Shown piece by piece: positions 1 to 11,059 of a stretch of 64,000 bases of DNA. The stretch is taken from the NCBI GenBank assembly GCA_949825045.1, contig OX463824.1, positions 26,210,501-26,274,500 of the forward strand, given 5' to 3'. Every line of letters starts with the position of its first letter. Within the stretch, counting starts at the first letter, position 1. Below the pieces are notes generated by a model, which saw only the letters and a list, made by a program, of their open reading frames with translations, was not told the DNA's origin and made no database searches. Source of the DNA: Argyresthia goedartella (lineage: Eukaryota > Arthropoda > Insecta > Lepidoptera > Argyresthiidae). Made by a program: the position numbers and the translations under genes.

Positions 1-462
1 CCTGATGTCTGCTGGGTCATTAATATGAATCACAGTATGTATTAGCACGGGTTTAGATTCCGGGTCATTCGATTGTGGAATGCACTCCCCAGCACTATCA
101 GGGGCAGTCCTTCTATCAATATATTTAAAAGTCGCATAAAAAAGCATTACCGTTAGAATTATAGGTAGTACCTATATATTTATAAGAATATTATATAGAA
201 TTACTGTTTAGCATGTATGAGTACGGTATAATATTTATGAAGGCACTCGTAATTTAATTGATATCATTTAATATAATTTATTTAAGTAGGTTCTAGGTAA
301 ATTATATTGTTGTACACATGGTCTTTCCCTGCTCATCAACCCGTATTTCTCATCCTAATTTAGTTTGCTGGAAGAGCTCTATTATTGGAGATAAGCTCGC
401 CTTTGAATATTTTTGTGTAAGTATTGTTGTCTGTATATTATTTGAGTGAATTTGTGAATCAT
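1..462 (+). mobile_element. LINE-A 3' end, 5'-truncated by window edge and internally deleted
   Basis: The first 150 bases match the last part of ORF2 of the LINE-A copy ending near 63.54 kb (stretches around GCACGGGTTTAGA and GGAATGC.CTCCCC), but bases between the GCTGGGTCA block and the GCACGGG block are missing. The untranslated tail (TTTGCTGGAAGAGCTCT, GATAAGCTCGCCTTTG) also matches 63.43-63.48 kb. No coding capacity remains. This is a dead 3' fragment of a jockey/CR1-type non-LTR retrotransposon. Confidence 0.8.
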
Positions 463-474
463 AAAATTGAATGG

Positions 475-795
475 GCCCAAACTCGATGAGTTTTCTAGTA
501 ACAATACCACGTTTCCGTTTGCCAACTTCCAACATCATCATGGGGATAAGAACATCGTAAAAAAATGTTAAGATCGTGTCAAAACGATTCTAATGAGCCC
601 AAACTCGATTGGTTTAAGAGCATCTTAAAGTGATCTCTCACCTTCCAGCTCCAGCATCAGGTGATGATACTAAAACAATTGTCAGGTGAAATGATCAGAG
701 CTTGTCATTAAAATCTGACGAGCCCAAATTCGATGGGGTTTCTGGCAAACTTTCTAAGATTTCTTCTTCGAGCTCCAACATGAGATTAGCTCGAA
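475..795. repeat. Tandem repeat, about 2.6 units of 122-125 bp
   Basis: The phrase GCCCAAACTCGAT recurs at 475 and 597, and as GCCCAAATTCGAT at 722. Each is followed by a diverged block ending in a CTCCAACAT-like phrase. Spacing is 122 and 125 bases. A lone related phrase (GAGCCCAAATTGATAAGC) lies near 6050. No coding content is seen. Confidence 0.65.
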
Positions 796-2040
796 AAATC
801 TAATTACTATACTGTCACCAGTCTTTGATAAACGTGCAAAGTTTTAGCTTTATATGATACCAAAAAACGCGATATGCGAATGGGTTTTTACCGGATCAAA
901 CGTATTGACCTGGGTCTTTACTGGGTTTTTATTATTGGGTTAAATCCACTACCCATCTCTGCCTATATTGCAAGTTATTTTCAAACATTAAATTGCCAAG
1001 CTGTGCACGTCAACATTAAAATTTGCTTTTTCTCTACGCTGGACCACTGTGGAAGAACAAACTCAAAACCAAAAAGGGTTAAATGTACCATCATCAATAC
1101 AAGTGACTGCTTCAGTACGTGTACGTATCCGCTAGAGCAGTATTGGTCCAAAAACACTGGCAAACTGCCGCGGCCACATGGGCTCCCGGCGCTCCATGAA
1201 AAATTCATAACTGAACGCAAAGAGCAGCAACGACGATATAGACGTGACACAGTATAAGAGTTGGTACAAACAAAAATAGGCTAGTCTGCAGAGAACGCTC
1301 AACTATCCCATCCCCAGACACTGCGAACACCTTTACGATCTCATGGCTTCTAACCTGAATGCGAGGACGTGGTGAATGGGAGTTGGATAGTCTTCCAAAC
1401 TTTTGCATATTTGAGGTTGTGTACAATGATTTATTTTAGAGTTTATTTAATTTTGTTCATTTGAGTCGTCTCTCTTCCAAAACTGTTTATATAAACAATA
1501 TCTGCAAAATTAACCTACACGGTCAGATGTCCGTTTATGTAGACAATATTTTGGATCATCTATTTATGACAAGCCCAGCAGGACCTTGATAAATGTTTCA
1601 AATGGTTTCAATAAAATTCGCAAACGATAAATGCAAACAATTCAAGCTACATGACATTTTCAGCGAAGAATAAACCATTTCCAAACCAAAAATCACTGTT
1701 CATTGACGGACATTGTTCATAAACAAAATCCACAGCTAACTTGGCAGTTAAACATTGACCACATAAACTAAAAAAAAAACGTCGCTAACTGATATGCTAC
1801 GACACATTACTGGATGGCTTCATAAAAAGGATAGGTATAATATCTATAACACATTGATCCAACTACATCTAGACTATCTACTATTACAATTTAAAAATAA
1901 ACTAAATTAATGCATATCAGACAAATCTTTATCTACAAAACATTTATGCTTTTTTACAAAATTTTAAACAACTTAGCTCACTCAGAAATAACTTTTACTA
2001 AGAAAATTTTTAAGCATAACCATAGTAGCAATAAATTACT
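796..2040. other. No recognised gene
   Basis: AT-rich unique-looking DNA. A short stretch near 1022-1056 (CTGGACCACTGTGGAAGAA) resembles the 3' untranslated end of LINE-B in minus orientation. A 127-codon plus-strand ORF at 874-1257 has no recognisable domain and overlaps an 89-codon minus-strand ORF, so I treat both as chance. Confidence 0.5.
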
Positions 2041-2488
2041 GTAGTTTATGTGACTTATACATAATGGAGGGCATTAAAACTCGAGAGAGGATTTATGAAA
2101 CGAGTCGATGGCGAGTTTCGTAATAATATCACTTGAGAGATTTAATGCCTAACTATGTACAGTTACATACACTAGTTTATCTACACACATATCATAAGCT
2201 CTCTTTGATGTGTTCAGGAACCGCATGTTTGACCGGCATTGTGGCATTGAGTTGTTTAGGTTGTTCTGTAGTACCAACTTCACAGACAAAGTAGGGGCGG
2301 CACGCAGGCAGGGATTGGCGTTCGAAATTTGAACGTCATAATATGTAGAAAATGTATGGTCATAATGTTCAATATTCAGATAAGAAATGAGTTTTTGCAA
2401 AGTAGTTTAACATTATGCTGATCGTAACGTGCGGTTTTTGGACGCAGTAAAGAGGGTTTATGATACGTTTGTAGATAAAATTAATAAC
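2041..2488. repeat. Fold-back (MITE-like) repeat, copy 1
   Basis: Nearly the same sequence recurs in the same orientation at 4062-4461. Within the unit, the reverse complement of the left half (about 2165-2250, read as GCCGGTCAAACATGCGG...GATATGTGTGTAGATAAA) resembles the right half (about 2415-2485, GCTGATCGTAACGTGCGG...GATACGTTTGTAGATAAA), so the unit can fold on itself. Copy 1 carries about 50 extra bases near 2085-2130, which form a smaller imperfect palindrome. An 83-codon minus-strand ORF spans it but is broken in copy 2, so I do not call it a gene. Confidence 0.6.
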
Positions 2489-3299
2489 ACCGCAGACATC
2501 ACAGTTATAAAGTAAAATTTTCACATATTTTGTCGTCGGGTACCTAGGGCTTAAAAATAAATTAATATCGAAACATTTTTAAAATGGCCTCAAGAAAAGA
2601 TTCTTACAGAATGGACCTTTTCACAGAGGGTGTATCTCTATTGCCGCTATAACAACAAATAATGAAACATACTGGTTTCTAAGAATTAAAACAAGTATCC
2701 ATAGAATAAATTATAGGTATGGCCATTTATTTAGCCATTTTGTTTTATTTGTTTATCTTTGAAAACTGGACTGTCCCGGTCTTATCGGAAAAGATCTTTA
2801 ATTGCAGGAATTGAGTTTTGTGCTTAACTAAGCACAAACAAATAAAAACTATATGTCATAATACGATTAATAATTGCTCATTCGAATTATAATAAATAAT
2901 ATTAACTTATTTATAATATTTGATTTTATTTCTATAAATAAGTTACTCAATTTCTATCCATTTCCGGTTTCAATGAGCAAAGAGTTTCGTTAACCTAAGA
3001 ACATAGTTCAATACTTACATACTACATACACAAAACTCTTTTTTCTATATTTCCCGTGGCCTTGAATGTAGTCCTACCTAGTATTTAATTTTTGATAATA
3101 ATCAAAAATTATGAAGGCATTCACGTACAAAAGACTGTCGTTTTACGTTTCCCCGTGTACAATGGTACAGAACCCTTCGTGTGCTGGTCCGATGTCCTAC
3201 TCGCACTTGACCGGTTTTTTCAATTGATTTGATTGCGTTAATAGCACCGGGTCCGGTAGTCGAAGAACTGCTGTTCAAATGAAGTGCCGCTTAATAAGA
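2489..3299. other. No gene; relic of a common interspersed repeat
   Basis: AT-rich. Bases 2624-2662 (TGTATCTCTATTGCCGCTATAACAACAAATA) look like the inside of an interspersed repeat that I recall being common in moth genomes; its possible start (GGGTTCCGTACCCAAAGG) is seen at 10618. Bases 2892-2932 hold a short inverted repeat (AACTTATTTATA / TATAAATAAGTT). Confidence 0.4.
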
Positions 3300-3540
3300 C
3301 GACGCCCCGAATGGCCCAGTCGGCAGTGACCCTGCCTTCGAAGCCAAGGGTCCCGGGTTCGAGTCCCGGTGGGGGCAAATATCTGTTTGACGAGAACGGA
3401 TGTTTGTACCCTAGTCATGGTTGTTTATCTATCTAAGTATAATATTTATCTATATAAGTAAATGTATTGCTGTCTGGTACCCAATACAGGGAATCCTAGT
3501 TTGGGGCTAGATCAATGAGTGTAAATAGTGACCAAAGTAT
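3300..3540 (+). mobile_element. SINE-1 copy (tRNA-headed)
   Basis: The head shows an A-box-like TGGCCCAGTCGGCAGTG and a B-box GGGTTCGAGTCCCGG about 30 bases further on, as in a tRNA gene. It is followed by a non-tRNA body (GGGGGCAAATATCTGTTTG ... TAGTTTGGGGCTAGATCAATG ... TAAATAGTGACCAAAGTATT). Three further copies with the same head and body are at 23.76, 26.1 and 27.05 kb. SINEs are transcribed by RNA polymerase III and moved by LINE proteins; this copy makes no protein. Confidence 0.85.
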
Positions 3541-4061
3541 TATTTAATTGTCATACTGGCGCTGTTATGAGAGCGCGCTAAGCGCGACGAAGCTTTTTCG
3601 TTTCAGCTTGGGCATAAATGCTTTTGTATGTCTGTCTGTCCGGATTTACGACGGTCCGAATGTTCCTCTCTACTGGTCGCATTTCTCGACCGATTCTCGT
3701 GAAATTTTGCGACCAGGTTCATATTCAGATAATTATTTATATTTTTTTAAATTTAGTTCTTGTTTGGTTTCACAGAGTTATTGGTGCGGCTTTATTCATA
3801 CTCCATGTACTTAACGAGGTGCGTTCCTTAGTTTGTCACATACAACTACCACAGTATGGAATGAAAATTCAGTCGGTTTATTTGTTTTTTATAATAATTC
3901 CACTTGTTCTACCGATATACACCAAGGAGTCAGGGGTACGAGGGGTTGGAAAATATATACAAAAAAACCTATGTGGCTCGCGAGGTCTATGACAGCTCAA
4001 AGCCACTAGTTTAGGTAAGTTGTTGGTTGTACGTCCGGGCTTAGTTATAGATAAGATAATA
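3541..4061. other. No gene; possible decayed repeat
   Basis: Bases 3560-3730 (GCGCGACGAAGC..., CTGTCTGTCC, CTCGACCGATTCTCGTGAAATTTTG) have the phrasing of widespread moth repeats, but I cannot place them in a family. Overlapping ORFs of 88 and 124 codons here show no domain. Confidence 0.35.
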
Positions 4062-4461
4062 GTAGTTTATGTGACTGCTACATAATGGAGGGCATTAATG
4101 CTCGAGAATTTTAATGCCTAATTATGTACAGTTACATACACTAGTTTATCTACACACATATCATAAGCTCTCTTTGATGTGTTCAGGAACAGCATGTTTG
4201 ACCGGCATTGTGGCATTGATCATTGATCTGCAGTTGTTTAGCTTGTTCTGTAGTACCAACTTCACAAACTAACTAGGGCCGGGCGTCGGCATTCGAAAAT
4301 TGAATGTCATAATTTGACAATTTTTTGTACATTATGATCATAACGATCATTATTCGGGTAAGAAATGAGTTTTTACCCAGAAGTTTATCAATATGCTGGT
4401 CGTAACGTGTGGTTTTTGGCCGCAGTTATGAGGGTTTATGATACGTGTGTAGAAAAATTAA
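4062..4461. repeat. Fold-back (MITE-like) repeat, copy 2
   Basis: Same orientation as the copy at 2041-2488, with matching ends (GTAGTTTATGTGAC at left, GGGTTTATGATACG at right). It lacks the 50-base internal palindrome of copy 1 and has an extra CATTGATCTGCA near 4215-4230. The two copies are separated by about 1.57 kb that contains a SINE-1. Confidence 0.6.
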
Positions 4462-4804
4462 TTTATTGTTGATGATACATAGGTATTATGGTTGGATGCA
4501 CAGGTATATAAGTCTCACTATGATCTACCACAAGGTGTACAAACATTGCTAAACATACGTAGTAAAATGTATAGAATTGAGACTAGTTGATACATGCCCG
4601 CATGCAATAACGAACAGCCTCATCATGACACTTTTTTTTAGGTTTGGGTCCTGTAGTTGGCAGCAATGATTGTGTCAATATACTCGTACCAACACGAGTA
4701 ATAATCCCTTGTTACTAAGTAGGGAAGTAAAAACTGAGAATAAACAATTAACAATGAACAGGCACTTACCTCGGCATTAGACAGAAATAAAACTATATGT
4801 GGGT
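4462..4804. other. No recognised gene
   Basis: AT-rich. I see no ORF with a domain and no clear repeat. Confidence 0.4.
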
Positions 4805-5036
4805 TCGTATTATTTTTGAAATTATTTATTTCTGATTTTTAATCATAATAATTAATATTGTAATAAGTGTATTAGTTAAGCACAACCAATTTTTAAAAGA
4901 GATCTAAAAATCAATCTGTTGGAGTTTCTACGCCCTTCTCCCACAGTTGTTCAATGTAGAGAATTGGCAAAAAATGACGTTTGTCATGTAAATATCTACA
5001 GTAATAAAGAACTTTGACTTTGACACAATTTTCACT
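4805..5036 (+). mobile_element. LINE-B 3' end, 5'-truncated
   Basis: Matches the 3' untranslated end of the LINE-B copies at 55.0 kb (plus) and 28.1 kb (minus): AGTTAAGCACAACCAATTTTT, GGAGTTTCTACGCCCTTCTC, CAGTAATAAAGAACTTTGAC. It ends with a short CTTTGA repeat, the family's tail. Only about 230 bases remain and there is no ORF. Confidence 0.85.
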
Positions 5037-5235
5037 TTCATCGCATAGGCTTCACTATTTCGTTCTCCTGCCTACTCTTTGACACCGGTATCGTTCGAGG
5101 AGCATAATATCTCTGACTGGTGTTTTCTCGTATAATAAGAACTGTTATGCTCAGACCACACATTTGGTCCATTTATTGGTACCAATATGTTTGCCAATGT
5201 TTGTCAAACAAATCGTAAATGTATACTTAACTAAG

Positions 5236-5349
5236 AGATAGATACATACAATTGGTGACGCCTTTTTCCCGAAAGGGGGACAAGCAGAGACGAAAGACCT
5301 CCACTTGCTACGATCCTGGCACACAACTCTCGCTTCCTCAACATTCATA
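5236..5349 (-). pseudogene. Possible C-terminal fragment of a LINE ORF2
   Basis: The minus-strand peptide NVEEARVVCQDRSKWRSF has the spacing of the final segment of many RTE/CR1-type LINE ORF2 proteins, where a Trp-Arg pair follows an aspartate-arginine turn. Nothing upstream matches, so at best it is a short relic. The rest of 5037-5744 shows no gene. Confidence 0.3.
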
Positions 5350-5744
5350 AGTCTCATCAAACAAGCTCGCCCAGTTAATGGTATTTCTACTTTCCATTTA
5401 TTTGTCTATATACCAGTTACACATGTCCCCGTAAGAATGCCATAATTATGAACTAAATGTATACTTACGTACGCGGGACTACTTGTATTCATACTTGCAT
5501 CCCGATAAGAATTCAATGCTATACAGTTTTTTGTCTTTCTCCCGGCCGGATTTTGAATCTGGAACCTCTCGTTTGTGGGGCTGAACCTCACCCGCTACGC
5601 CACAGAGTTTATTATAGTCATAATATATGAGGAACCAGGTAAAAATTAAAAAGATTGGCCGCCGTAAACTCGACCCTCGCGATGGTCCACGGGAGCCTTG
5701 TGTCCACTACACTTATGATTATTTTCGCGTATCACGGGGGTTCG

Positions 5745-5868
5745 AATTCATAATTCATAATTTATTTATGGTACACAAATAATTCGAAAAAATTGTTTAC
5801 AAAGGCTGTCTTATATCTTGTAACAGATATCTTCCAGCAAACCAAGTTAGGATGAGAAAAGTTGATCG
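5745..5868 (-). mobile_element. LINE-A 3' end (minus strand)
   Basis: Read on the minus strand it gives CTCATCCTAACTTGGTTTGCTGG, then a TATCTGTTACAAGATATAAGACAGCCTTTG-like segment, then an ATTATGAATTATG-type tail (plus-strand CATAATTCATAATTT at 5749). This matches the ends at 345-462 and 63.43-63.54 kb. Confidence 0.7.
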
Positions 5869-6591
5869 CTGAGTAGGGGTAGACTGTGTACTGTGTGTGT
5901 ATGTGTACAACAAACTTTATTATAATTTCCTGGTACTTACATACATAATAATACCAATCAATTAACTATATATGCGAGTGCCTACACTACATACAGTTTA
6001 CGGCGGTCGAGCTTGCTCATCGCCTTTAATTCCATTATTTAATTACGATGAGCCCAAATTGATAAGCAGCGGTAACAAAATAATATTACACGTTCAACCA
6101 AACAGTGGATCAACCTCATCACGACGTGTTTTCCCGTGAGCTAGAGATTAAACCCATTATTTCATTGACCACGTAATCGATATTCAATTAGGGCCAATAT
6201 TGGCGACCAATCTTTGGACACGTGTGTTGATAGTCTGCAGGTACAATATGAACTAACACAGTATATAATGTGTGCTTACAACCCACTGTTCCGTGAGATA
6301 TGATGGCTCCTGTATAACCTACAATATTACCTCTGTTTTCTGATATTGTGGTGTACTCAGGATAAGAATTACCATCGTGTTATTTGTGGTACGATATTGG
6401 TATATTTCTAGATGCTTTTCTTATAATACCGTGTTTTTATACGGCGTGTTTAATATTCTATGGGCGTATAGAATACATTTCAAAAGATTACTGTTATGTT
6501 CGTACCAATAGTGTTCCAAATTTACAGAGTTAAGTGTCGATCTTCATTTGTAGACCTAAAAACGTGTAATAGTCCTATGGTCCAACCGATA
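5869..6591. other. No recognised gene
   Basis: AT-rich. A 12-base phrase AGTTTACGGCGG near 5997 is the inverse of CCGCCGTAAACT near 5661. I do not recognise an element from this alone. Confidence 0.35.
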
Positions 6592-6814
6592 CCACTGACA
6601 CCCGTTTGCACCAAACATAAGAATCACCTAAGTTGTTTTCAAACTTTTTTAGGTTGCACCTTGCAAAAACATTGATTGCACTAACCCTAAGCCATTCCTA
6701 AGTCCAATCTGTCAGTGTAATCAAATTTTGTAGCTAGGCTTTTCTTAGGCTTAGGTCTTAGAATCTTAACTAAGACAAGCCTAACTTATGTATAGTGCAA
6801 ATGGGGGTGAGAGT
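6592..6814. mobile_element. MITE-like element with 30-bp imperfect terminal inverted repeats
   Basis: The left end (CCACTGACACCCGTTTGCAC..AACATAAG, 6592-6621) matches the reverse complement of the right end (6785-6814, read CTCTCACCCCCATTTGCAC..TACATAAG). The inside has several CTTAGG/CCTAAG words. At about 223 bp with no ORF it fits a non-autonomous DNA transposon. Host-site duplications are not clear. Confidence 0.6.
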
Positions 6815-6825
6815 TTTTAAATTAA

Positions 6826-6925
6826 TCCCTTAGCTGCAGCGATGGGATAGCACCCTATCATGAATAATAGAGTATTGAGTAACTGGCTTAAAGTGGGCAC
6901 CGCAGGGAAACTCCAGTAAAGACAT
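6826..6925 (+). mobile_element. SINE-2 3' fragment
   Basis: TAGCTGCAGCGATGG and ACTGGCTTAAAGTGGGCAC match the distal half of the SINE-2 copy at 22.9-23.0 kb (TAGCTGCGGCGATGG, TTGCTCAAAGTGGGCAC). The tRNA-like head is absent. Confidence 0.55.
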
Positions 6926-7404
6926 TTATCACATTTAATAATTGTTTTTAATTTATTTGGTATTGATTTTCCATAAAAATACGAATTAAAGTAACGTGAA
7001 ACTGAATCTCAAAAATGCAACATAAATACTGACTGCACCTCAGAATTAACCCACAAAAAAAAATGAATTTTGCTTGTAAAACCGTTACACAAAGTGATCA
7101 ACTGATATCTAAATGAAACCCAACAATCATTTTATTAACTACAAAAACTTAAACCCAACTTTACTTGAAGCACCTATTATTATTTAACCAAGTACCTATT
7201 ATAAATTTGGGACCCATAAGTTTTAATAATGAAAACACCAATCAATCAAAAAACCACCTAAATGCAAACATCATAACGACAAGGAACGATAAATCAGATT
7301 GTGAAACATTTTTTTTTGCTATTGTAATATAAAAATACAAAACTGAATCGGGTAGTATTTAATCGCACATCAAATATGTCTTATTTACACAGCGAAGATG
7401 TTCA
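6926..7404. other. No gene; possibly the outer part of the following repeat
   Basis: AT-rich DNA leading into the repeat at 7405. It may belong to a longer copy of that family, since the other copies are also preceded by AT-rich non-coding DNA, but I cannot align it. Confidence 0.3.
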
Positions 7405-7530
7405 ACAAAAACACTTTCCTATGCTCTTACATGTTTAACCTAACACTAAGGATAAAGGTCTCTTGGCTCACCCCCTTTAACCTTCACCTAAGCTACCGCA
7501 CCACTTCGCCCTGATATTTGCTGTACAAAT
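7405..7530 (+). repeat. Non-coding repeat (Helitron- or MITE-like), copy 1
   Basis: CTTACATGTTTAACCTAACACTAAGGATAAAGG ... TCACCCCCTTTAACCTTCACCTAAGCTACCGCA ... TTGCCCTGATATT-type text recurs at 19255-19378 and 47420-47540 in the same orientation. All three are non-coding. The copy at 47.4 kb lies inside a gypsy reverse-transcriptase region, so the family has been mobile. Confidence 0.6.
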
Positions 7531-7854
7531 AAGTATTTTAGATGTGCGGTTTAATATTTCCCAATAAAGCTTTTCAGTGTAAGAATTTCAAACTTATTTT
7601 TTTTTATTCAAAATAGATTCTTACGAACACTTTTTGAATGTCATTTGAATCTATATAATGCAAGAAATACTATAACCGCTTCGGAAAGTGTTCTGGAGAA
7701 GCGGCGCAAAAAACTCGTACACTGCAACACGTCCCACTTTTCTTTTCTGTTTTTTATTCTTTCAAAAATAGGTCTTGTGTTATTATTGTTTGTGTGTGGT
7801 TCTTGTGCTGCGCTAGAAAATAGGATCTCCATCCATACCTCTTTGTACCATATT
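7531..7854. other. No recognised gene
   Basis: Two opposed ORFs of 72 and 63 codons overlap here. Neither has a domain. Confidence 0.35.
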
Positions 7855-7902
7855 ATTATCTAACCTATAATATGCTTTATAGCATATTATAGGTTAGATA
7901 AT
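7855..7902. repeat. Perfect inverted repeat, 22-bp arms, 4-bp loop
   Basis: The left arm 7855-7876 starts ATTATCTAACC and its exact reverse complement is 7881-7902. The loop is TTAT. All 22 pairs match. It sits just beyond the decayed 3' part of the minus-strand LINE-B. Confidence 0.9.
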
Positions 7903-10612
7903 GTATTTTTTTTAAAATGCCTTTAAATTTCTTCTCTGAAAAATTAAATATCTCTTCCAGTATTTCGTTATAGTATTGTATACTTAGCCCCACAAATGAA
8001 GTTTAAAGCTGGTCAATTTTATTTCCGCTTCTTATATTATTTTGCTTGTGCCGGTCAATATTTAAGTGAAGCTATTTATGCTCTTCCTAAAGTACATGAT
8101 ATTTTATATATATATTGGCACGGTACAGTCATAATACTTATTTCTTTGAACACTGCCCTCGGGGCAGTCACGACTGCGTAGGTCATAAATTGCTCTAATA
8201 GCCCTTTTTTGTAGAACAAAAATTGAGTCAATATCAGCAGCCCCGGCCCCACAGCAAAATTCCATAGGTCATAATGCTGTGGAAATAACTAAAGTAAACA
8301 AGTCTCGTCGTAGCTACATGCGTCAGCTGTCTGATTTGTCTCACGGCATATGTAGATGAACTTAGTGTTCCCGATAAAGACGAAATATGAGGGCTCCATT
8401 GTAGTTTCGAGTCAAGTGTTATCCCCAAGAAAACTATACTATCAGTAAACTCTAACTTATCATTACATTACATCAGGCAAAGTGAATTTGTCATTGTTAA
8501 CAGTAAACCAATTATGAAGTTGTCCACGAGCGTTATTTACTTCGTCATAGTTCTGTACATGTCAATCTTCTTTAAATATGAGAGATGTATCATTAGCATA
8601 TAACATAATTATTGACATATTCTGAACCATGCAGGGCAAATCATTATTATAAACCAAAAATAAGAAAGGACCTAATATGTAACTTTCAGGCACGCCATTT
8701 TTCACGAGAGATCCTAATGATATAGTCAATATGAAATTTATGAATTCTATTTTCCAAATAAGAACTGAAAAGTTTGAGAGTTTTATTTTTAATACCGTAG
8801 TGTCCCAGTTTTAACAGTAAAGTTCCATGATCTACGCAATCAAATGCTTTGGAAAGGTTACAGAAGACACCAATGGCATCTTTTGATTCTTCCCATGCAC
8901 TAAAAATATGTTTTCGAGAGTTTACTTACTTAAAAAGAGTTCAACACCAGCAGCTGTGGTACAAAGTCCTTTTGTAATGGCGAATTGCTGGTTAAGTAAT
9001 ATATTATTGTGATTACTAAATACCGGTAAAACTTAACGTAAGGTGTTTTTTGTCACCGCTTTATAAACAGGAACTAATTTGCTATTTTTAATTAAATCGG
9101 GAAAGGTACCGTAATTAACACGTTCATTAAATATGTAAGCTAAATATGGTGCTAATATATCTTCAATTGAGCTACACACTTTGACTGACATCCCCCATAA
9201 GTCTTCAGTGCTCTTAAGTTTAATGTCTTTAAAAGTCCTAATAATATACTGGGGATTGACATGACTAAATTTAAATTAAGTTCCGCAGGCGTCCACGTTT
9301 TCTTTAAGCAAAGTAATGGTAAAGATTTTATTTGTTTAGTAAAGATTTGAAAACTACTGTTTTCAAGGGTATATTAATAACAAAGGTCTCGGATTCCTGA
9401 GCTACTTCTGAATTTGCACTAATAATACCGCGATCTGTCTTAAATGAAAAGTCATACTCACGTGGCTTTGTACTACCTGTTTTGCTATAATAACTTTCCA
9501 TAAAGTTTTTATTTTATCGTCGGCAGATTTAATTTTACTACTTATTAAATTTGCTTTGGCTTTAAGACACACCATCTTGAATGTTTTGGAGTAATATTTA
9601 AGATATCATTCATCTTTGTTCGTAAAGTTCAAAAGTCTATCCGCAATCCTGTGGTCGCCCAATCACCGAACTTAAATCTAGTATTCATTACTTTCGTATC
9701 AATTTTGAATATTAACTCAAATTCGCTTACCAAAGAAAAAAAGTCTTGATATAAATTATTCGGGTCATTAAAATCATAATTATGAACAGGCAATTTATCA
9801 ATTAGAAAATTTTGGTACTTTTTCAACCGACTAGTAGTGATTCGTCTGGTTTCAATTTTTATTTTCTGTATATGATTAATGAAAGTAAATTTAACACTTT
9901 GACCTCTGTGATCTGATTGAAGCGAGTTAATAATACTTTTTTATACACATTATCAAGACAGGTAGCAGTAGTTGACTACTAGTAGTGTTTGGGTTGAAAA
10001 ATACTTTATTTAGATTAAATTATTTGAAAAGCCCTAATATATTATTGCTTAATGAATCATCTTCTAGAATGTCCATATTAAAGTCTCCAACTACTGTGAT
10101 TACAACTACTTACTACGATTATTACTACTTCTTTCAATTAATAGTCCAACAATGTCTTTTCGTTCTTTGAATTTAATATAGTATCTTATTAGAGAACCTC
10201 CGCGAATTGCGAACTGTCGGTTGAAAGAACTGTCAATTAAAAAAAATACATAATTTAATAACATTTGGTAATCTTTTTGCCAATGTTCTGTCAAACAAAC
10301 AATATCATCATATTTATTCATCTAAAAATAATTTTACTTGTAGTATTTAGCTGGAAAAGCCCTGAATATTTTGGTACATTATTTTAATATTACCATGCTT
10401 TTCCTTTGTCCTAGTATTTGTTAATTGATTGGCAGAAATCCCCTGATTATTTTGTAAAATTCACTTATGTTTAGAGGGGTTCTCTTTTGTCGAACGATCT
10501 AGTTTAAATCACTGATATTAGTACTAATACTAACTAACACTGAAGGCGACTGCATTATAGTATTTACAACTGTGTCCCATATATTGTACGCTAACAATGT
10601 AGCTACTCGTTT
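7903..10612 (-). pseudogene. LINE-B ORF2 (EN and RT), heavily decayed
   Basis: Read right to left. About 10545-10612 gives the C-terminal end of ORF1. Then at 10300-9950 an endonuclease start (KYDDIVCLTEHW) and the GDFN motif (VVGDFNMDIL). RT palm phrases follow near 8850-8910 (NLSKAFDCVDHGTLLLKL) and a C-terminal block at 8234-8428 (SKLQWSPHISSLSG ... YFSYFHSIMTYGILLWG). Stops and frameshifts break it throughout. The intact protein would nick target DNA and reverse-transcribe its own RNA. The copy is related to, but more diverged than, the LINE-B copies at 28 and 54 kb. Confidence 0.8.
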
Positions 10613-11055
10613 TAAGGGTTCCGTACCCAAAGGGAAAAATGGTACCATAATACTAAGCTTAGACTAAGCTAAGCTATTTTCATTGCAGGCACTAACAACT
10701 AATAATTTATAACTGAATAAAAGGATACGATAATTAACCTTTATAAACTCTTAAATTTCATAATTTTATTATTTATTTGAATTCTCTAATAGCATTTCCG
10801 ATAACAGTGTGATATCATGTAAATAAACCTTTTAATTCAATTTTATACTCCATATTTTGAATAATTGTTATGTTTACTTGTCCTAAGGCCACGTATTGTA
10901 GATATAGTTGTAGTAGCTCATAAGCATGCACTTCTCGGTATAACCCGTAGGCTTTTTAGGCCGTTTCTTCGAAGGCAAAAGGTTTTCTTTCATGTGAGAT
11001 GGACCGCGTAAAAGCAGAACTCACGTACAGAGAATAAACTTAAGACTATCACAAA
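10613..11055. other. No gene; start of an interspersed repeat
   Basis: The 5' edge of the minus-strand LINE-B runs into AGGGTTCCGTACCCAAAGGG..AAAATGG.ACC, a repeat start I recall as frequent in moth genomes. The remainder to 11055 is AT-rich and unrecognised. Confidence 0.4.
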
Positions 11056-11059
11056 AAGA

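Noticed and set aside
2149..2400. 83-codon minus-strand ORF in the foldback repeat
   Set aside because: The second copy of the repeat breaks the frame with stops and indels, so the frame is not conserved.
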